A program made the position numbers and the translations under genes. The notes under the pieces are model-generated. The model was not told the origin of the DNA, ran no database searches, and saw only the letters and a list, made by a program, of their open reading frames with translations. This document shows positions 55,055-64,000 of a stretch of 64,000 nt of DNA, one piece after another; positions within the stretch are counted from its first letter, which is position 1, and every line of letters starts with the position of its first letter. Source of the DNA: Amoebophrya sp. A120 (lineage: Eukaryota > Sar > Dinophyceae > Syndiniales > Amoebophryaceae); NCBI GenBank assembly GCA_905178155.1, contig CAJINV010000005.1:5855754-5919753 (forward strand). The letters run 5' to 3'.

Positions 55055-56206
55055 TTTCGTGCGGCTTCGACGCGGTCCGGCGCTTCTTCTGATAGTGCCC
55101 GCATTGTTCTTTTGGTCCGCGCTGGTCCTGCGTCTTCTTTCATCACGTCTTACTCTTATCGTCGTCGCAGAAGATAATTCTGCATGAGTCTGCCTAGCTG
55201 GTGGTAAAGCCACTATACTCGCGGTTCCAGGTCTGAAAGAAATCTTATCGTGGCAAGAACGGCACTGTTCGGTGGGAGTTGTGACGTCACCGTCAGCAGG
55301 ATTTTTCATTGTAGTACTGGACGAAACTACATCTACAGTGGATGCTGCAACCGACACCTTGCAGTCTTTGTCCTCTCGTCGTCCTCTTGGACCATGACCA
55401 CCAGACTGACTTAGCTTTCTTCCGTCATTCGTATCAGCTTCGTGGAGCAACACCGTGTCATTCTGCTTTTCCCTGGTTCGCGCTCGTCTTTTCTCTTCAC
55501 CATACTGGCACAGCCCGGATGTAGACCACGTCGACATGATTATATGATGCAAAGCTTCTCCTGTTGAAGAAAAAGCGGCAAGCGTAAGATTTCTTGCCGA
55601 CTCAAAAACTACGCTACTGATCCTCGATGTTTCGTCTGCACCAGGTCGTGCTGCTGGGGTAGTAGCGGCTTCTGGTTCTGCACTGAGGTGGTGGCATCTA
55701 TCCCTTTTATCGCAAAGGACACTATCTCCCGCGCGAGATGAGGAGCGGCAGATGTTGTAGTTCTCCGACGTAGTCGTTATCCTCGAAGAAGAGGAGGAGG
55801 AGGGACCTGGTGCAGTCATCGGGCTTATTTCTACTTGTGACGACGGACACGACCTGATTCCGAAAGTACTACGCGGCGCACGGCGCATGCAGGCTCTTGT
55901 TGACCTCGACAAAAAAAATGATGTTGAGTGATTGTCACACTGCGCAGTCCCTGCTGTAGTCGTCGTGTGGAAAAGTTGCTTTCCTGTCTTCGAATCCTCC
56001 GCTCCTCCGGCAACGCGTATATTTATTTCGAGGTTAGTCCTGTTCAGTTTCGAGTCCGTCGGTGGTTGTTGTGGCTGGTGATCCAGTGCTTCGTAACCCG
56101 TGGTGCGCCCCCCGGCCTGACGAGCCCTGTTTCGATCATGTGCGCTGGTGCGGCGGCATTGATTCTGCCCGTCTGTTACACCCGTAGAGTCGCGCAGCTG
56201 GTACAT
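55055..56206 (-). other. Long open frame continuous with the 5' end of the GOST-like gene
   Basis: The reading frame of the GOST-like gene stays open for about 380 codons upstream of the chosen ATG at 55054, back to an ATG at 56206 (MYQLRDSTGVTDGQ). The sequence is Ser/Thr/Arg-rich with scattered cysteines and no obvious domain. A frame this long is unlikely by chance. It may be an N-terminal extension, which would place the signal-like segment internally, or a separate gene running into the next. I kept the shorter start because the hydrophobic segment is then N-terminal, as expected for the family. Confidence 0.4.
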
Positions 56207-57073
56207 ATTGCTGCGCTAAGCCTCAGGTGGTCGTTCTTGCGCCGAAATTTAATCTTGCTTCTCGGTTTACGACCCGCTTGCGGTTAGAAGGTGAGACTCG
56301 TCTTCCTGTTTGAATGCTTTTCCAGCGGTGGGGGACCCTCTTCAGCAGTGCGGAAAGAACGTATTTCTTCCAGCAGCAATGAGTTTTGGCTTGAGTGGCT
56401 GAAAAATGAAGTGAATATAAATTGTGAAAGTGTTCAACGGGGGTACAGAAAAGTCATCTGATGATACGACTCTCCGGTTCTAGGTGTAGTCAGTTACATT
56501 GCGTATACAATTGTGGTCTCTCGTCTTGAGGTAGCACCAGAACGTTAGCAATTCTGAATCGTCTTCTAGTACTCCAGATCTCTTCGTCCTTCTCAATCTG
56601 TCACAGGGTTTATCAGCCTGTGTGAAACCACTCTCGTTGGTGCATAACAGTGGAAAAAAAGACTGTGTCTCTCCGCATGTGGGTAGAAAAGGAACGCAAG
56701 AGTTACTTATTTGCAGACTGACTGACAGGCACCAGTCCCAGTGCACAGTCACGTCGCAGAAGTAGACAAACAAACAAGCAGCCTATCATCGACGATATGG
56801 CACGACACGGAACAAGTCCCTTAGTAATTTTGTACAACTTCCGATGGAGGGGCTTCAGCCCACAATCAGCTTCGTCGTCGAAACGTCATATTTTTCTATT
56901 TCCTTGTTCACTGATGCTCTTGACAAATGAGCAACACCTCCTTCGCTGTTTCCACTTCCGTGCAGCTTTCTAAGCCCGCTAGAAGGTGAAAAGCATCTCG
57001 GAACTGGTGTTGCTTACCGAGGAGAAGGGCCTTGGTGTATCCAGCAATGCAAGAAAGTTAGTAGTTGGAATTA
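56207..57073. other. No gene seen
   Basis: Spacer with short frames only. Confidence 0.5.
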
Positions 57074-57748
57074 TTATCCTCGCCGTCGTGTGGTCTGTGA
57101 TATTATCCTGAACAGGTCCTGGAGTTCGACCTGTGCAGCTACCGTATCTTGTATTAAACGCGGCCTCGGCTCAACAAGAGATGAGTACTCTTGACCGCCA
57201 TACCACATTTCGAAAATGACCAAAACTCTACTTGTTCGCGACGACGAGAGATTCCAACCCACTTTTTTTGCAAAGCATATGCTCACCGCAGATCTTATCT
57301 TGGTCACCTCGGATATTGGAGGCGGTCCAGGGTGCAGAAAGGGCCCCTGTACTTGCTCGACACCGGTAGAAGCGAGATGCAGCCCTTGCTGTTCCTCGTG
57401 GTGGCCGGTCGTGAATTTTGGAAAAGTGCTGCCATCATGGTCTCTAGGTGCGCGGCGTAGCTCGTAATCAGTCGGGACTACAACGTAGTCACCACTTCGA
57501 CAAAAGCTCGAGCCGTCGTCCTTGAGTGGCTGATAGCCCCTGGTTGGCGTCAACGGTTTCTTCATTTGTTCGCGATTCAGTTCCAGCTTCTCTTGTGGAA
57601 GATCGACTGCAGCCAGCAGGTCGTCGTGCCCTTCCTCTTCGGCTCCGTCTTCGTTTTTCTGAGATTTGTAGTACTTCTTCTGAGCCTGCTTGTAGTTGTT
57701 CGCGGACAATCCTATTTTTGATGCCTCGGGAGCGCTACAGCAACCCAT
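57074..57748 (-). CDS. Putative N-myristoylated, palmitoylated protein
   Basis: A single frame of 224 residues starting MGCCSAPEASKIGLS. Gly at position 2 with adjacent cysteines is the classic dual-acylation signal that anchors soluble proteins to membranes. The next 50 residues are charged and Lys/Glu-rich (YKQAQKKYYKSQKNEDGAEEE). A central region contains FCRSGDYVVVPTDYELRR, and the C-terminus includes WYGGQEYSSLVEP. No catalytic motif is visible. There is no introner. The 3' end at a stop in 57074-57076 could be followed by further exons, but none is evident. Membrane attachment is inferred from the N-terminus only. Confidence 0.55.
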   Translation of the reverse strand: MGCCSAPEASKIGLSANNYKQAQKKYYKSQKNEDGAEEEGHDDLLAAVDLPQEKLELNREQMKKPLTPTRGYQPLKDDGSSFCRSGDYVVVPTDYELRRAPRDHDGSTFPKFTTGHHEEQQGLHLASTGVEQVQGPFLHPGPPPISEVTKIRSAVSICFAKKVGWNLSSSRTSRVLVIFEMWYGGQEYSSLVEPRPRLIQDTVAAQVELQDLFRIISQTTRRRG

Positions 57749-58748
57749 GTTGATTCTTCATATGATCGGTGTTCCTGCAACAACGTTCGTGTAGCTTGAA
57801 GGAGTTGCTTAGTACAAGAGGATGCCCTTGGACGTAGTGGAGCTGCTCGAGCTTGTTGTTACTCTTCCCATCGCTTTTGCCAACGGACACCGACAACATC
57901 ACAGGGGAAAGACGAAGATCTAGATCTGCAATATGACACAGGAAGAAGACGTGGGAAATGTGAAAAACACAACGACATTTCAATTCTGACTCCACCTGCA
58001 ACCGAGTCATTATTCATCATGATCTTGATCATAATCGTTGCGTTTATCATTGCAGACCAAATTATTACCGCCTTACTTCCTGCACTCGTTGTCGAAACAG
58101 AACATCGTGGGCACCCTGTCTCGTCTGTCCCAAACGTGGCATCAAGCCCTCCGGGGTGACACACTGCAACGAGTGCTCGAAGGAAAAAAATTGCTGAATA
58201 CGTTTGACAGGACCACTGAACTTTTCTTCAAATAATTTGTCGTTTTTGCGTGTATTGAAAAAGAAAAATGTGAGTGCATCTGCAATATCTTTATTCGAAA
58301 AAACAAGGAATTAGTTACTGTCTGTGCCTCTACTGCAAAGAAGCAACACAAAAGCAGGGAGCCAGGGGGGATTTCAGAACTACTACAGTTCTTCTACTTG
58401 TTCGCCTTAAGTAGTTCGTCTGGCTTGCTTTATTTCCATACCATTGCGATAAATCAAAATTTGAATCTGACTACAGACTGGTGCTTTAAAACAAAGCAAA
58501 GTCAGAACTACAAGCTCCCCCTAAAGGGAACGAGCATACGGTGACCTCGCTGGTGCTTCAAACTATTTCACTTTAATTTTACGGCACTTTTTCAGAAATT
58601 TATGAATATGTGATGGAAAACAAATTGACATTCAAAACGAAAAGTAGGAAATAAAACGATGAAAGGAGCCTTGCGCCTGCTCCTGCGAGATGAAGTGTGG
58701 CGAAACAAGAGGAAAAAAACAATCATAGAAAAAGACATCTCTTCCTTT
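57749..58748. other. No gene seen
   Basis: Spacer upstream of the MGCC protein; AT-rich to the right, no introner ends. Confidence 0.5.
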
Positions 58749-59747
58749 TCACGGATTTTTGTTTTGTTTGTCCAGAGTCAAAAAAATGTTGGCTCCTTCT
58801 GCGCCGTCGTCCTGCTCGCCCAGCCCTTCCGCGGCCGAGGCTCCTCTTATGAGAGTGCATAACCCCCCCCTCCCCCTCATTTGTCATGCAAAGCCCCAAA
58901 TTCAGTCGAGGATGCCTTGTGGCACTGTTTGCATGACAAATCCCTGAAGCCCAAACAGTATTTTTACATGAAGCACGCAAATTTGTCATGTATTAGCTCC
59001 ACGTGTGCTGGTGTTTGTTGTATTCTTGCCGTTCATGCTATACAAATGAGGGAGAGGGCGAGGGGTTGTGCTCGCTCATAGCCCTTCCCCTGCTACTTCT
59101 TGAACTGGAGCCGCTATGGCTATGGTGCCGGTTCTTGTTGCGCTTCTTGTTCCACCCATGGTGGTGCCCATGACCATACCCTCCACCACGCCTTCTCTTC
59201 CTTCTGCCCCTGCTGCTTCCCATCCCGGACCGCCGCCCGGGCGCCTCCCCGGAATTCGCCATGGCGACGCCAAACCGCGCGGCCATGGCCTGTTCGTACG
59301 CCATGGCTTGCTCGTCAGCTTCGTGATGCTCTTCGAGGAAAGCGTACGGATCTTGTTGTTCGGGTTTTTCTATCAAATGTAAAAATGTCTGGGTCTGAAA
59401 GCGTCATGCTGTTTTTGCATGACACAGAAGGTCTGGCATGGAAGCTCTAGCATCACAGGCTTCGAGAAGCTTCCGCAATGCCGAACCCGCATGAGAAATC
59501 CCCCATTTTGATGGTGACAGAAAGTCGGCAGCTTTTGCTACCTATGCATGAGAGATAATTTTTCTATGTTGTAAAATGCGCATCACAAGTTCGGATACTT
59601 CCAGACCCAGACATTTTTGCATTTGATATTTTCGCTTGCAGCTTTCGGGGTAGTTTTCCTCCTCTCGCCAGAAGCGGTGTTGTGTGGGGAGAGAATAGCG
59701 GCGACGGTTGCCGCAATGTAAGTGCGTCTCGACATCAGCGGGGACAT
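58749..59747 (-). CDS. Small secreted protein with basic His/Arg/Gly region
   Basis: The ATG at 59747 starts MSPLMSRRTYIAATVAAIL, a plausible signal peptide. Exons are 59747-59629, 59370-59081 and 58847-58749, separated by introners of two families. With one duplication copy removed per element the length is 498 bases, 165 residues. The body has an acidic and Ala-rich helix (EEHHEADEQAMAYEQAM), then a very basic Arg/Gly/His tract (RRKRRRGGGYGHGHHHGW) and a Ser/Arg stretch, ending with an acidic tail LTLDKQNKNP. No family recognised. The duplication at the 59371 element (TTTTC) is perfect; the one at 58848 is degenerate. Confidence 0.6.
58848..59080. mobile_element. Introner, family I
   Basis: Ends TATGAGAGTGCATAACC and GGTTGTGCTCGCTCATA. 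The duplication is degenerate (CCTCT and GCCCT). Confidence 0.85.
59371..59628. mobile_element. Introner, family A
   Basis: Ends TATCAAATGTAAAAATG and TTTTTGCATTTGATA, duplication TTTTC. Confidence 0.93.
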
Positions 59748-61058
59748 CGTCTTCGTGGTAGACCAGCTAGTAGCAGGTTGGTTGTCGGCCGGAAATAAAC
59801 CAGCTAGAGCGTGATGCTGATCGCCGTCCTGCTACTGCTACTGTATTTGTTCAATGCAGCTGATGCGGCACCTAGAAAAAGTTGGAGGCTTTACTTTAGT
59901 TGTAATGAAAACGCGGGTCGTGGTGGTCGTCCAGGCGGCCACTGCGATCATGCCGGGACATGTTTGTTGGAACACATTGCCGAACTGAAACAGAAGAAGG
60001 TGGGTCAACAGAAATCTCGAGGTGCAACTTGAGCTTATATTTGCCTCAGCCTCGGCGGGATCAAAATCAAAAGTCGGAAAACTATAGAAATAGAGTACTT
60101 CTTCTGAGGTGGGGCGAGTTCGAGCCTGATTTTCATATTTTGATTTAAAGAAGTGCAGTTTTTATCTTGATGTCGTTGTTACTTGAACTTGATGAGAGGT
60201 TGCCAGGAAGATATTCTATCGTAACGATATCATCAACGAAGGACGACCGAAGTAGAGCAGCTTAGGTGCCACGCACTACACGACCGACCGCCGATATGGA
60301 ATACGCAACGGCGAACCAATTGGAGAGTTGATACTAAGCACAGTACCGCTTTTGCTTTTGGTGTTGATGCACGTCAACGCGAGCTGCACGACAAGGTTGC
60401 AAGTAAAACTCGTACGACACCGAATTATTAGAAGTGGAGAGAAACTGGAAAAGCACGTTTCGTCATACCGAATTATTTTTGTCTGGACGATGTTGAAGAC
60501 GATAAGTGGTGCTAAAAAAGGCCAGCGGACATAATTGGAGGCTCTTGGACTATTCAATAGATACCTCGACCGATATAAATTTCGCGCTGTTCTTTCACGA
60601 GGAGCCTACTGAGTAAAAGTATTAGTACGTATTCTGGAGAAACTAAAAGCGAAACTACGAAGATCCGCTGGACTAGAAGAACGAGCCTTGTGGACTTGTT
60701 TCTGTTGTGCCATTGTTGAACGCCGATACAGCCACATGATATTGTGCTACTACCTCGTTAGAAGATGAAAAGGGTTTAGTTTTGTGATGCGTTCTCGTGC
60801 GACAGAAGTTGCAACGGAATTAGACAAATTTCTGAATCTGCATGCTCCCTGGTATCGCCACGAGCGTGCGTTCATCTTCATGCGCAGATCCAGATGATCA
60901 AGATGGAGTGATATTAATATGAGTTGTAGTACGACAACAGAACAACTACAACATTGCGGAAACACTATAAACTATTTTGAAAACGCGCAGTCCTTTGTGG
61001 CGTGGAAAAAAACCCAGCGCTGTCTGGAGCGCTGCGGCTGCTCTGCCCAGAATCGACA
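59748..61058. other. No gene seen
   Basis: Short frames on both strands without recognisable content. No introners. Confidence 0.5.
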
Positions 61059-61790
61059 TTAAGTACGCCCCACGATGGCGAGTACGTGGCCGCCGCCCCC
61101 CGCCGAACCCTTAGGGGGGTTTGGGCCCAGTGAATCTGCAGGACCAAAGATAGGAACATCGGGGACACATACACAGCTCCCACCATTTTCAGAAGGTATG
61201 GCCCCCGCTACCGCAGCCGCTGCAGAAACGCCGTCCCTTACTGCGCCGTACGGTGTCCATTCGCAGCGCTGATAATGATATTTCGCGAAGTGTTCAGCGT
61301 TTGGCAGAGCCTTTGTATGTGGGCACAGACCTCTCTCAGCTACATATTCGCGAACCGAATCATGCTCCGTGTCACGTGGGACTGCGTAGTAACAAAAATA
61401 TTTCGGATATTCTATCTTTTCGTCTCTCCAGCTGCACGGCAAGTGGAATACGTCCGTGATTTCCGAGTGGTCGTAATACGTGACAGCTTTCAAGGCAGGG
61501 TCGCGGTCGAGCTCCTGCTTCTTGATCGGGAAATGCTCGCTTGGTCTTAGTACTTGGCTTGGGTCTGGGGATGGGACTTCGCCGATGCTGGCCTCGTCCA
61601 GCTCCAGCAGGCGCAGGGGCGCAGGATCATGAGTCTGCCCATCACGATTATCCTCGGGCGGGTCGCTGGAGGGGTCATAGGAGCCGGGTTCGTGGCCGAC
61701 GCGGGAAGGATCGTGCTGGCCCTGGTCCTTGTCCGATACGCATGCGCAACCCCCCTGGCCGAAACTGTAACTGAGGCTCAAAACTTTGCC
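61059..61790 (-). CDS. Hypothetical cysteine-containing protein, 5' end missing
   Basis: A frame of about 240 codons without an ATG at its beginning. It starts near SFGQGGCACVSDKDQ, just after a possible splice acceptor (GTTACAG). Cysteines occur in CACV near the start and CVCV near the end. Between them is HLPCSWRDEKIEYPKYFCYY and an RCEWTPYGAVRDG segment. The protein ends HVLAIVGRT. It is probably the last exon of a longer gene whose upstream exons I cannot place in 61.8-62.9 kb. No domain recognised. Confidence 0.45.
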   Translation of the reverse strand, partial: GKVLSLSYSFGQGGCACVSDKDQGQHDPSRVGHEPGSYDPSSDPPEDNRDGQTHDPAPLRLLELDEASIGEVPSPDPSQVLRPSEHFPIKKQELDRDPALKAVTYYDHSEITDVFHLPCSWRDEKIEYPKYFCYYAVPRDTEHDSVREYVAERGLCPHTKALPNAEHFAKYHYQRCEWTPYGAVRDGVSAAAAVAGAIPSENGGSCVCVPDVPIFGPADSLGPNPPKGSAGGGGHVLAIVGRT

Positions 61791-61940
61791 GAATTATTCA
61801 AATGAAAAATCCCTGTCCCATACTCAAAGAAACTCCGCCAAGCAGCGACATGATTTGTGATGTACATCACGCCCTGTCACCCATGCTGTTGGCGATGTCG
61901 CACTGGACGTCAAATTCTCCGACGCATCAAAGCCAGGCAT

Positions 61941-62085
61941 TCTACCATTTGCAGGAACTGCCGGGCGGGGGGGGGGGGGGGGGTTGGCAGGAAGTACCAT
62001 TTGCAGTCCCTCGGGGGAGCGGGCTGGAGCTAGCATTTGCAGGAACTACCATCTGCAGTCCCTCGCGGGAGCTGGCAGACTTGTT
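61941..62085. repeat. Short duplicated unit with a 17-G run
   Basis: ACCATTTGCAGGAACT and related strings recur three to four times around an uninterrupted run of 17 G (61967-61983). No gene is supported between 61800 and 62945. Confidence 0.7.
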
Positions 62086-62945
62086 GCGACCTGGCGCTGA
62101 TTGGAGCGACCCTAACTGAATCTGCAAACAACATTTACAAGTGTGGAGGACCAGTTTAGGTCAACTTTCACTTTGGCAGCCTGCCTGCATCAACATCCAG
62201 CGATGGCCCCAATCCGTATAGCTGCAGAAGATGAGTAAGACTAAGGGTAGTTCTTGCAGAACTTGAAGTAGATGATACGAGTGCGCAGCAGCGTACACGT
62301 ACAATGACAGTAAGAAGTCTTCTACTAACTACGTATTCGGCAAGGCACTGTTTCCACTCTACTAAGCTGTCTAGTCTTGTCGTGTCGATCTGCGGCGCCA
62401 AATGAATCTAGAAACCTTAAAGTGACCTAGATTCTTCACTCCCTTGAAGTCTGGGAACGGGGATTTTTCTCGTCACGATAGCACTACTTCGCTTAGTTCG
62501 AGCTGCCTGCAATTGACTACGCCAGGGGTTTGGGACGTTGATCCACGCTGATACAGCTGCGGGCATTTTTATGGAAACAAAAAACGCTGCCTACAGCTAC
62601 TCCAATGCACGTGCATGCGCAAAAAAGATTCTCCGGCGCACGAGAGAAAACGGAAACATTCCGGCGATGGCGATGGGTTTATTCTGTATGACATCGAGCT
62701 TACTTCTGTTCTAATTCAGGCACTGGGATGGAGACCAAAGTAATAAAATGATCACGAGCGTGGCGAAAGTTATACACACTTCCACCGTTTCGGGTGTCAT
62801 GAGTTTCTGCATGGAAAATCATTCTCATTCAGGCATGCCTGCGCATGGATGAGGATAACGATAAAGCCCAAACGTTAAAAAAATGATCAGCGTGCCGCGC
62901 ATAATTCGCGCAACATCTATCTTCTACTGAACGTGAGCACTAGAC

Positions 62946-63944
62946 TTATATTTGACTCCTCGCCACAATGCCAAAATCCCTTCGCGAACGCGATAAGTTT
63001 CGTAGTTGTAGAGACAGCACTGCTCTTCGCTTTCGTAACCTCCCTTGCTTGACATCCTCCAACTTTTGCTCATAATGCTCGTCGGTGCGAAGTATTCGGG
63101 CGGTGCAGTAACCAGAACGCTCGTTGGCGGGCAGAATATCCTCGTCTGGGCGAACGCGAACAGCCTTTGTTGTATGACAGGGAAGGTATTTGAAGACATC
63201 TGTGCCAACGGAATGCTGATAATTATGGGATTCTCAAATGTCACATTCTCAACTGTTACATGAATTTGTCGTGCAAGAACAGCAAAAGTGAACGCGGGAA
63301 GATTGCGCGCTTTGCATTACAAATTTGGAGCGCATTCAGGTGGTGTTTAGCCCTTCGAGAATTTGTCATGCGAAGCACCTTGATCGTGTGGCGGCTTATG
63401 GTTATTTTGCATGACAAATCATGTAACTGCTGAGAATGTAACAGTTGAGAACGCCATAATAATACGTATTCTCTTTCATGTTCTTCTCGATGTAGGCTTT
63501 GACGTCTTCTCCTTCGCCGCAGCACCCTCCTTGCGGCAAGTTTTTCGAGGTCTCCTCAGAAACTTGAGCTGGAGCTGTCCGCCCTGCGGACGTCTCTCGA
63601 GGTGAAGGCTGTTCAGCAGGAGGTATTTTTTCGACATGATGATCATCGGGCGGGACGGGAGTAACTTTGCGACCCAACAACGTAGGAAAAGGAGTAGGAC
63701 ATAGCTCCGCCTCCGCAAAGGTACTGAAAGGCCCTCCTGCAGCGGGTGATCCTTGCGCCTGCCCTGGGGAGAGATCTTCATCGGGTGCTGCAGCCGTTCC
63801 TTCAGAACCACTCTGGAGCTCCCAAGTATCGCATTGAAGACACCACTCCCCAAAAGAGAAAAAACAACAGACAAGCACTGTCGACGCAATATAGATAGAT
63901 GATGGCGCAGGCGTGAGTGTTGAGTTGCAGAGGGCATCCAGGAT
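62946..63944 (-). CDS. Hypothetical membrane or secreted protein, 5' end unresolved
   Basis: Two exons flank an introner (63224-63458, duplication ATAAT). Upstream the frame contains a hydrophobic stretch, SSIYIASTVLVCCFFSFGEW, which fits a signal peptide or anchor, then a Gly/Ala/Pro/Glu-rich region and CCGEGEDVKAYIEKNMKEN. After the junction the protein continues TYYQHSVGTDVFKYLPC and becomes basic, ending DFGIVARSQI with a TAA at 62946-62948. The frame has no ATG before a stop at 63945, so a first exon outside the window or an unresolved intron is likely. Function unknown. Confidence 0.55.
63224..63458. mobile_element. Introner, family D
   Basis: Ends TATGGGATTCTCAAATG and CAGTTGAGAACGCCATA, duplication ATAAT. 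Confidence 0.92.
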
Positions 63945-64000
63945 TCATTGCCGATGTCTAAGATTGCATGTTTAAATTGATGCATCAAGAAGACAGCTCC

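Noticed and set aside
4279-63458. tRNA or small-RNA genes inside the palindromic elements
   Set aside because: No cloverleaf or box A/B pattern; structure is explained by terminal inverted repeats.

Overview
The window looks like nuclear DNA of a protist, most plausibly a syndinian dinoflagellate of the Amoebophrya type. Three observations point that way. Every gene I can reconstruct lies on the minus strand. The genes encode eukaryotic proteins (CDC14 phosphatase, proteasome subunit Rpn10, a seven-helix GOST/GPR180-like protein). Their coding regions are broken by dozens of short palindromic insertions that behave as introns. Introner elements with terminal inverted repeats and non-canonical splicing are established for Amoebophrya; the organism assignment is an inference.

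Layout, left to right: an open hypothetical frame (1-1220); a repeat zone with a 76-bp tandem array running into an assembly gap of 424 N (1744-2167); small membrane or secreted proteins (4192-9084); a large secreted protein (10280-11806); a type I membrane protein (12698-15886); an ER-type protein ending RDEL (16786-20447); Rpn10 (21098-23665); a gene-poor tract with hairpin repeats (23.7-27.3 kb); CDC14 (27357-32538); two related secreted modular proteins (34285-38330 and 40558-42792) with a frameshifted tail (39766-40624); two small membrane proteins (43745-45625); the GOST-like gene (46843-55054), one intron of which carries a 3.64-kb transposon; and small acylated or secreted proteins up to the right edge.

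The dominant biology is the introner system. I count 63 elements in about 13 families. Most start TAT and end ATA, are flanked by a 5-bp target duplication, and carry internal GCATNACAAAT motifs whatever the family. Removing one element plus one copy of its duplication restores the reading frame. Doing this across Rpn10, CDC14, the RDEL protein, the GOST-like gene and four smaller genes gives totals divisible by three, with lengths of about 414, 483, 473 and 596 residues for the four large proteins. The same genes also contain conventional GT-AG introns that carry remnants of the GCATNACA motif, so old introners may mature into ordinary introns. Elements occur in both orientations, side by side at one target, and hit by a further transposon.

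All lengths and joins are hand-derived from the sequence; no alignment or transcript data were available.
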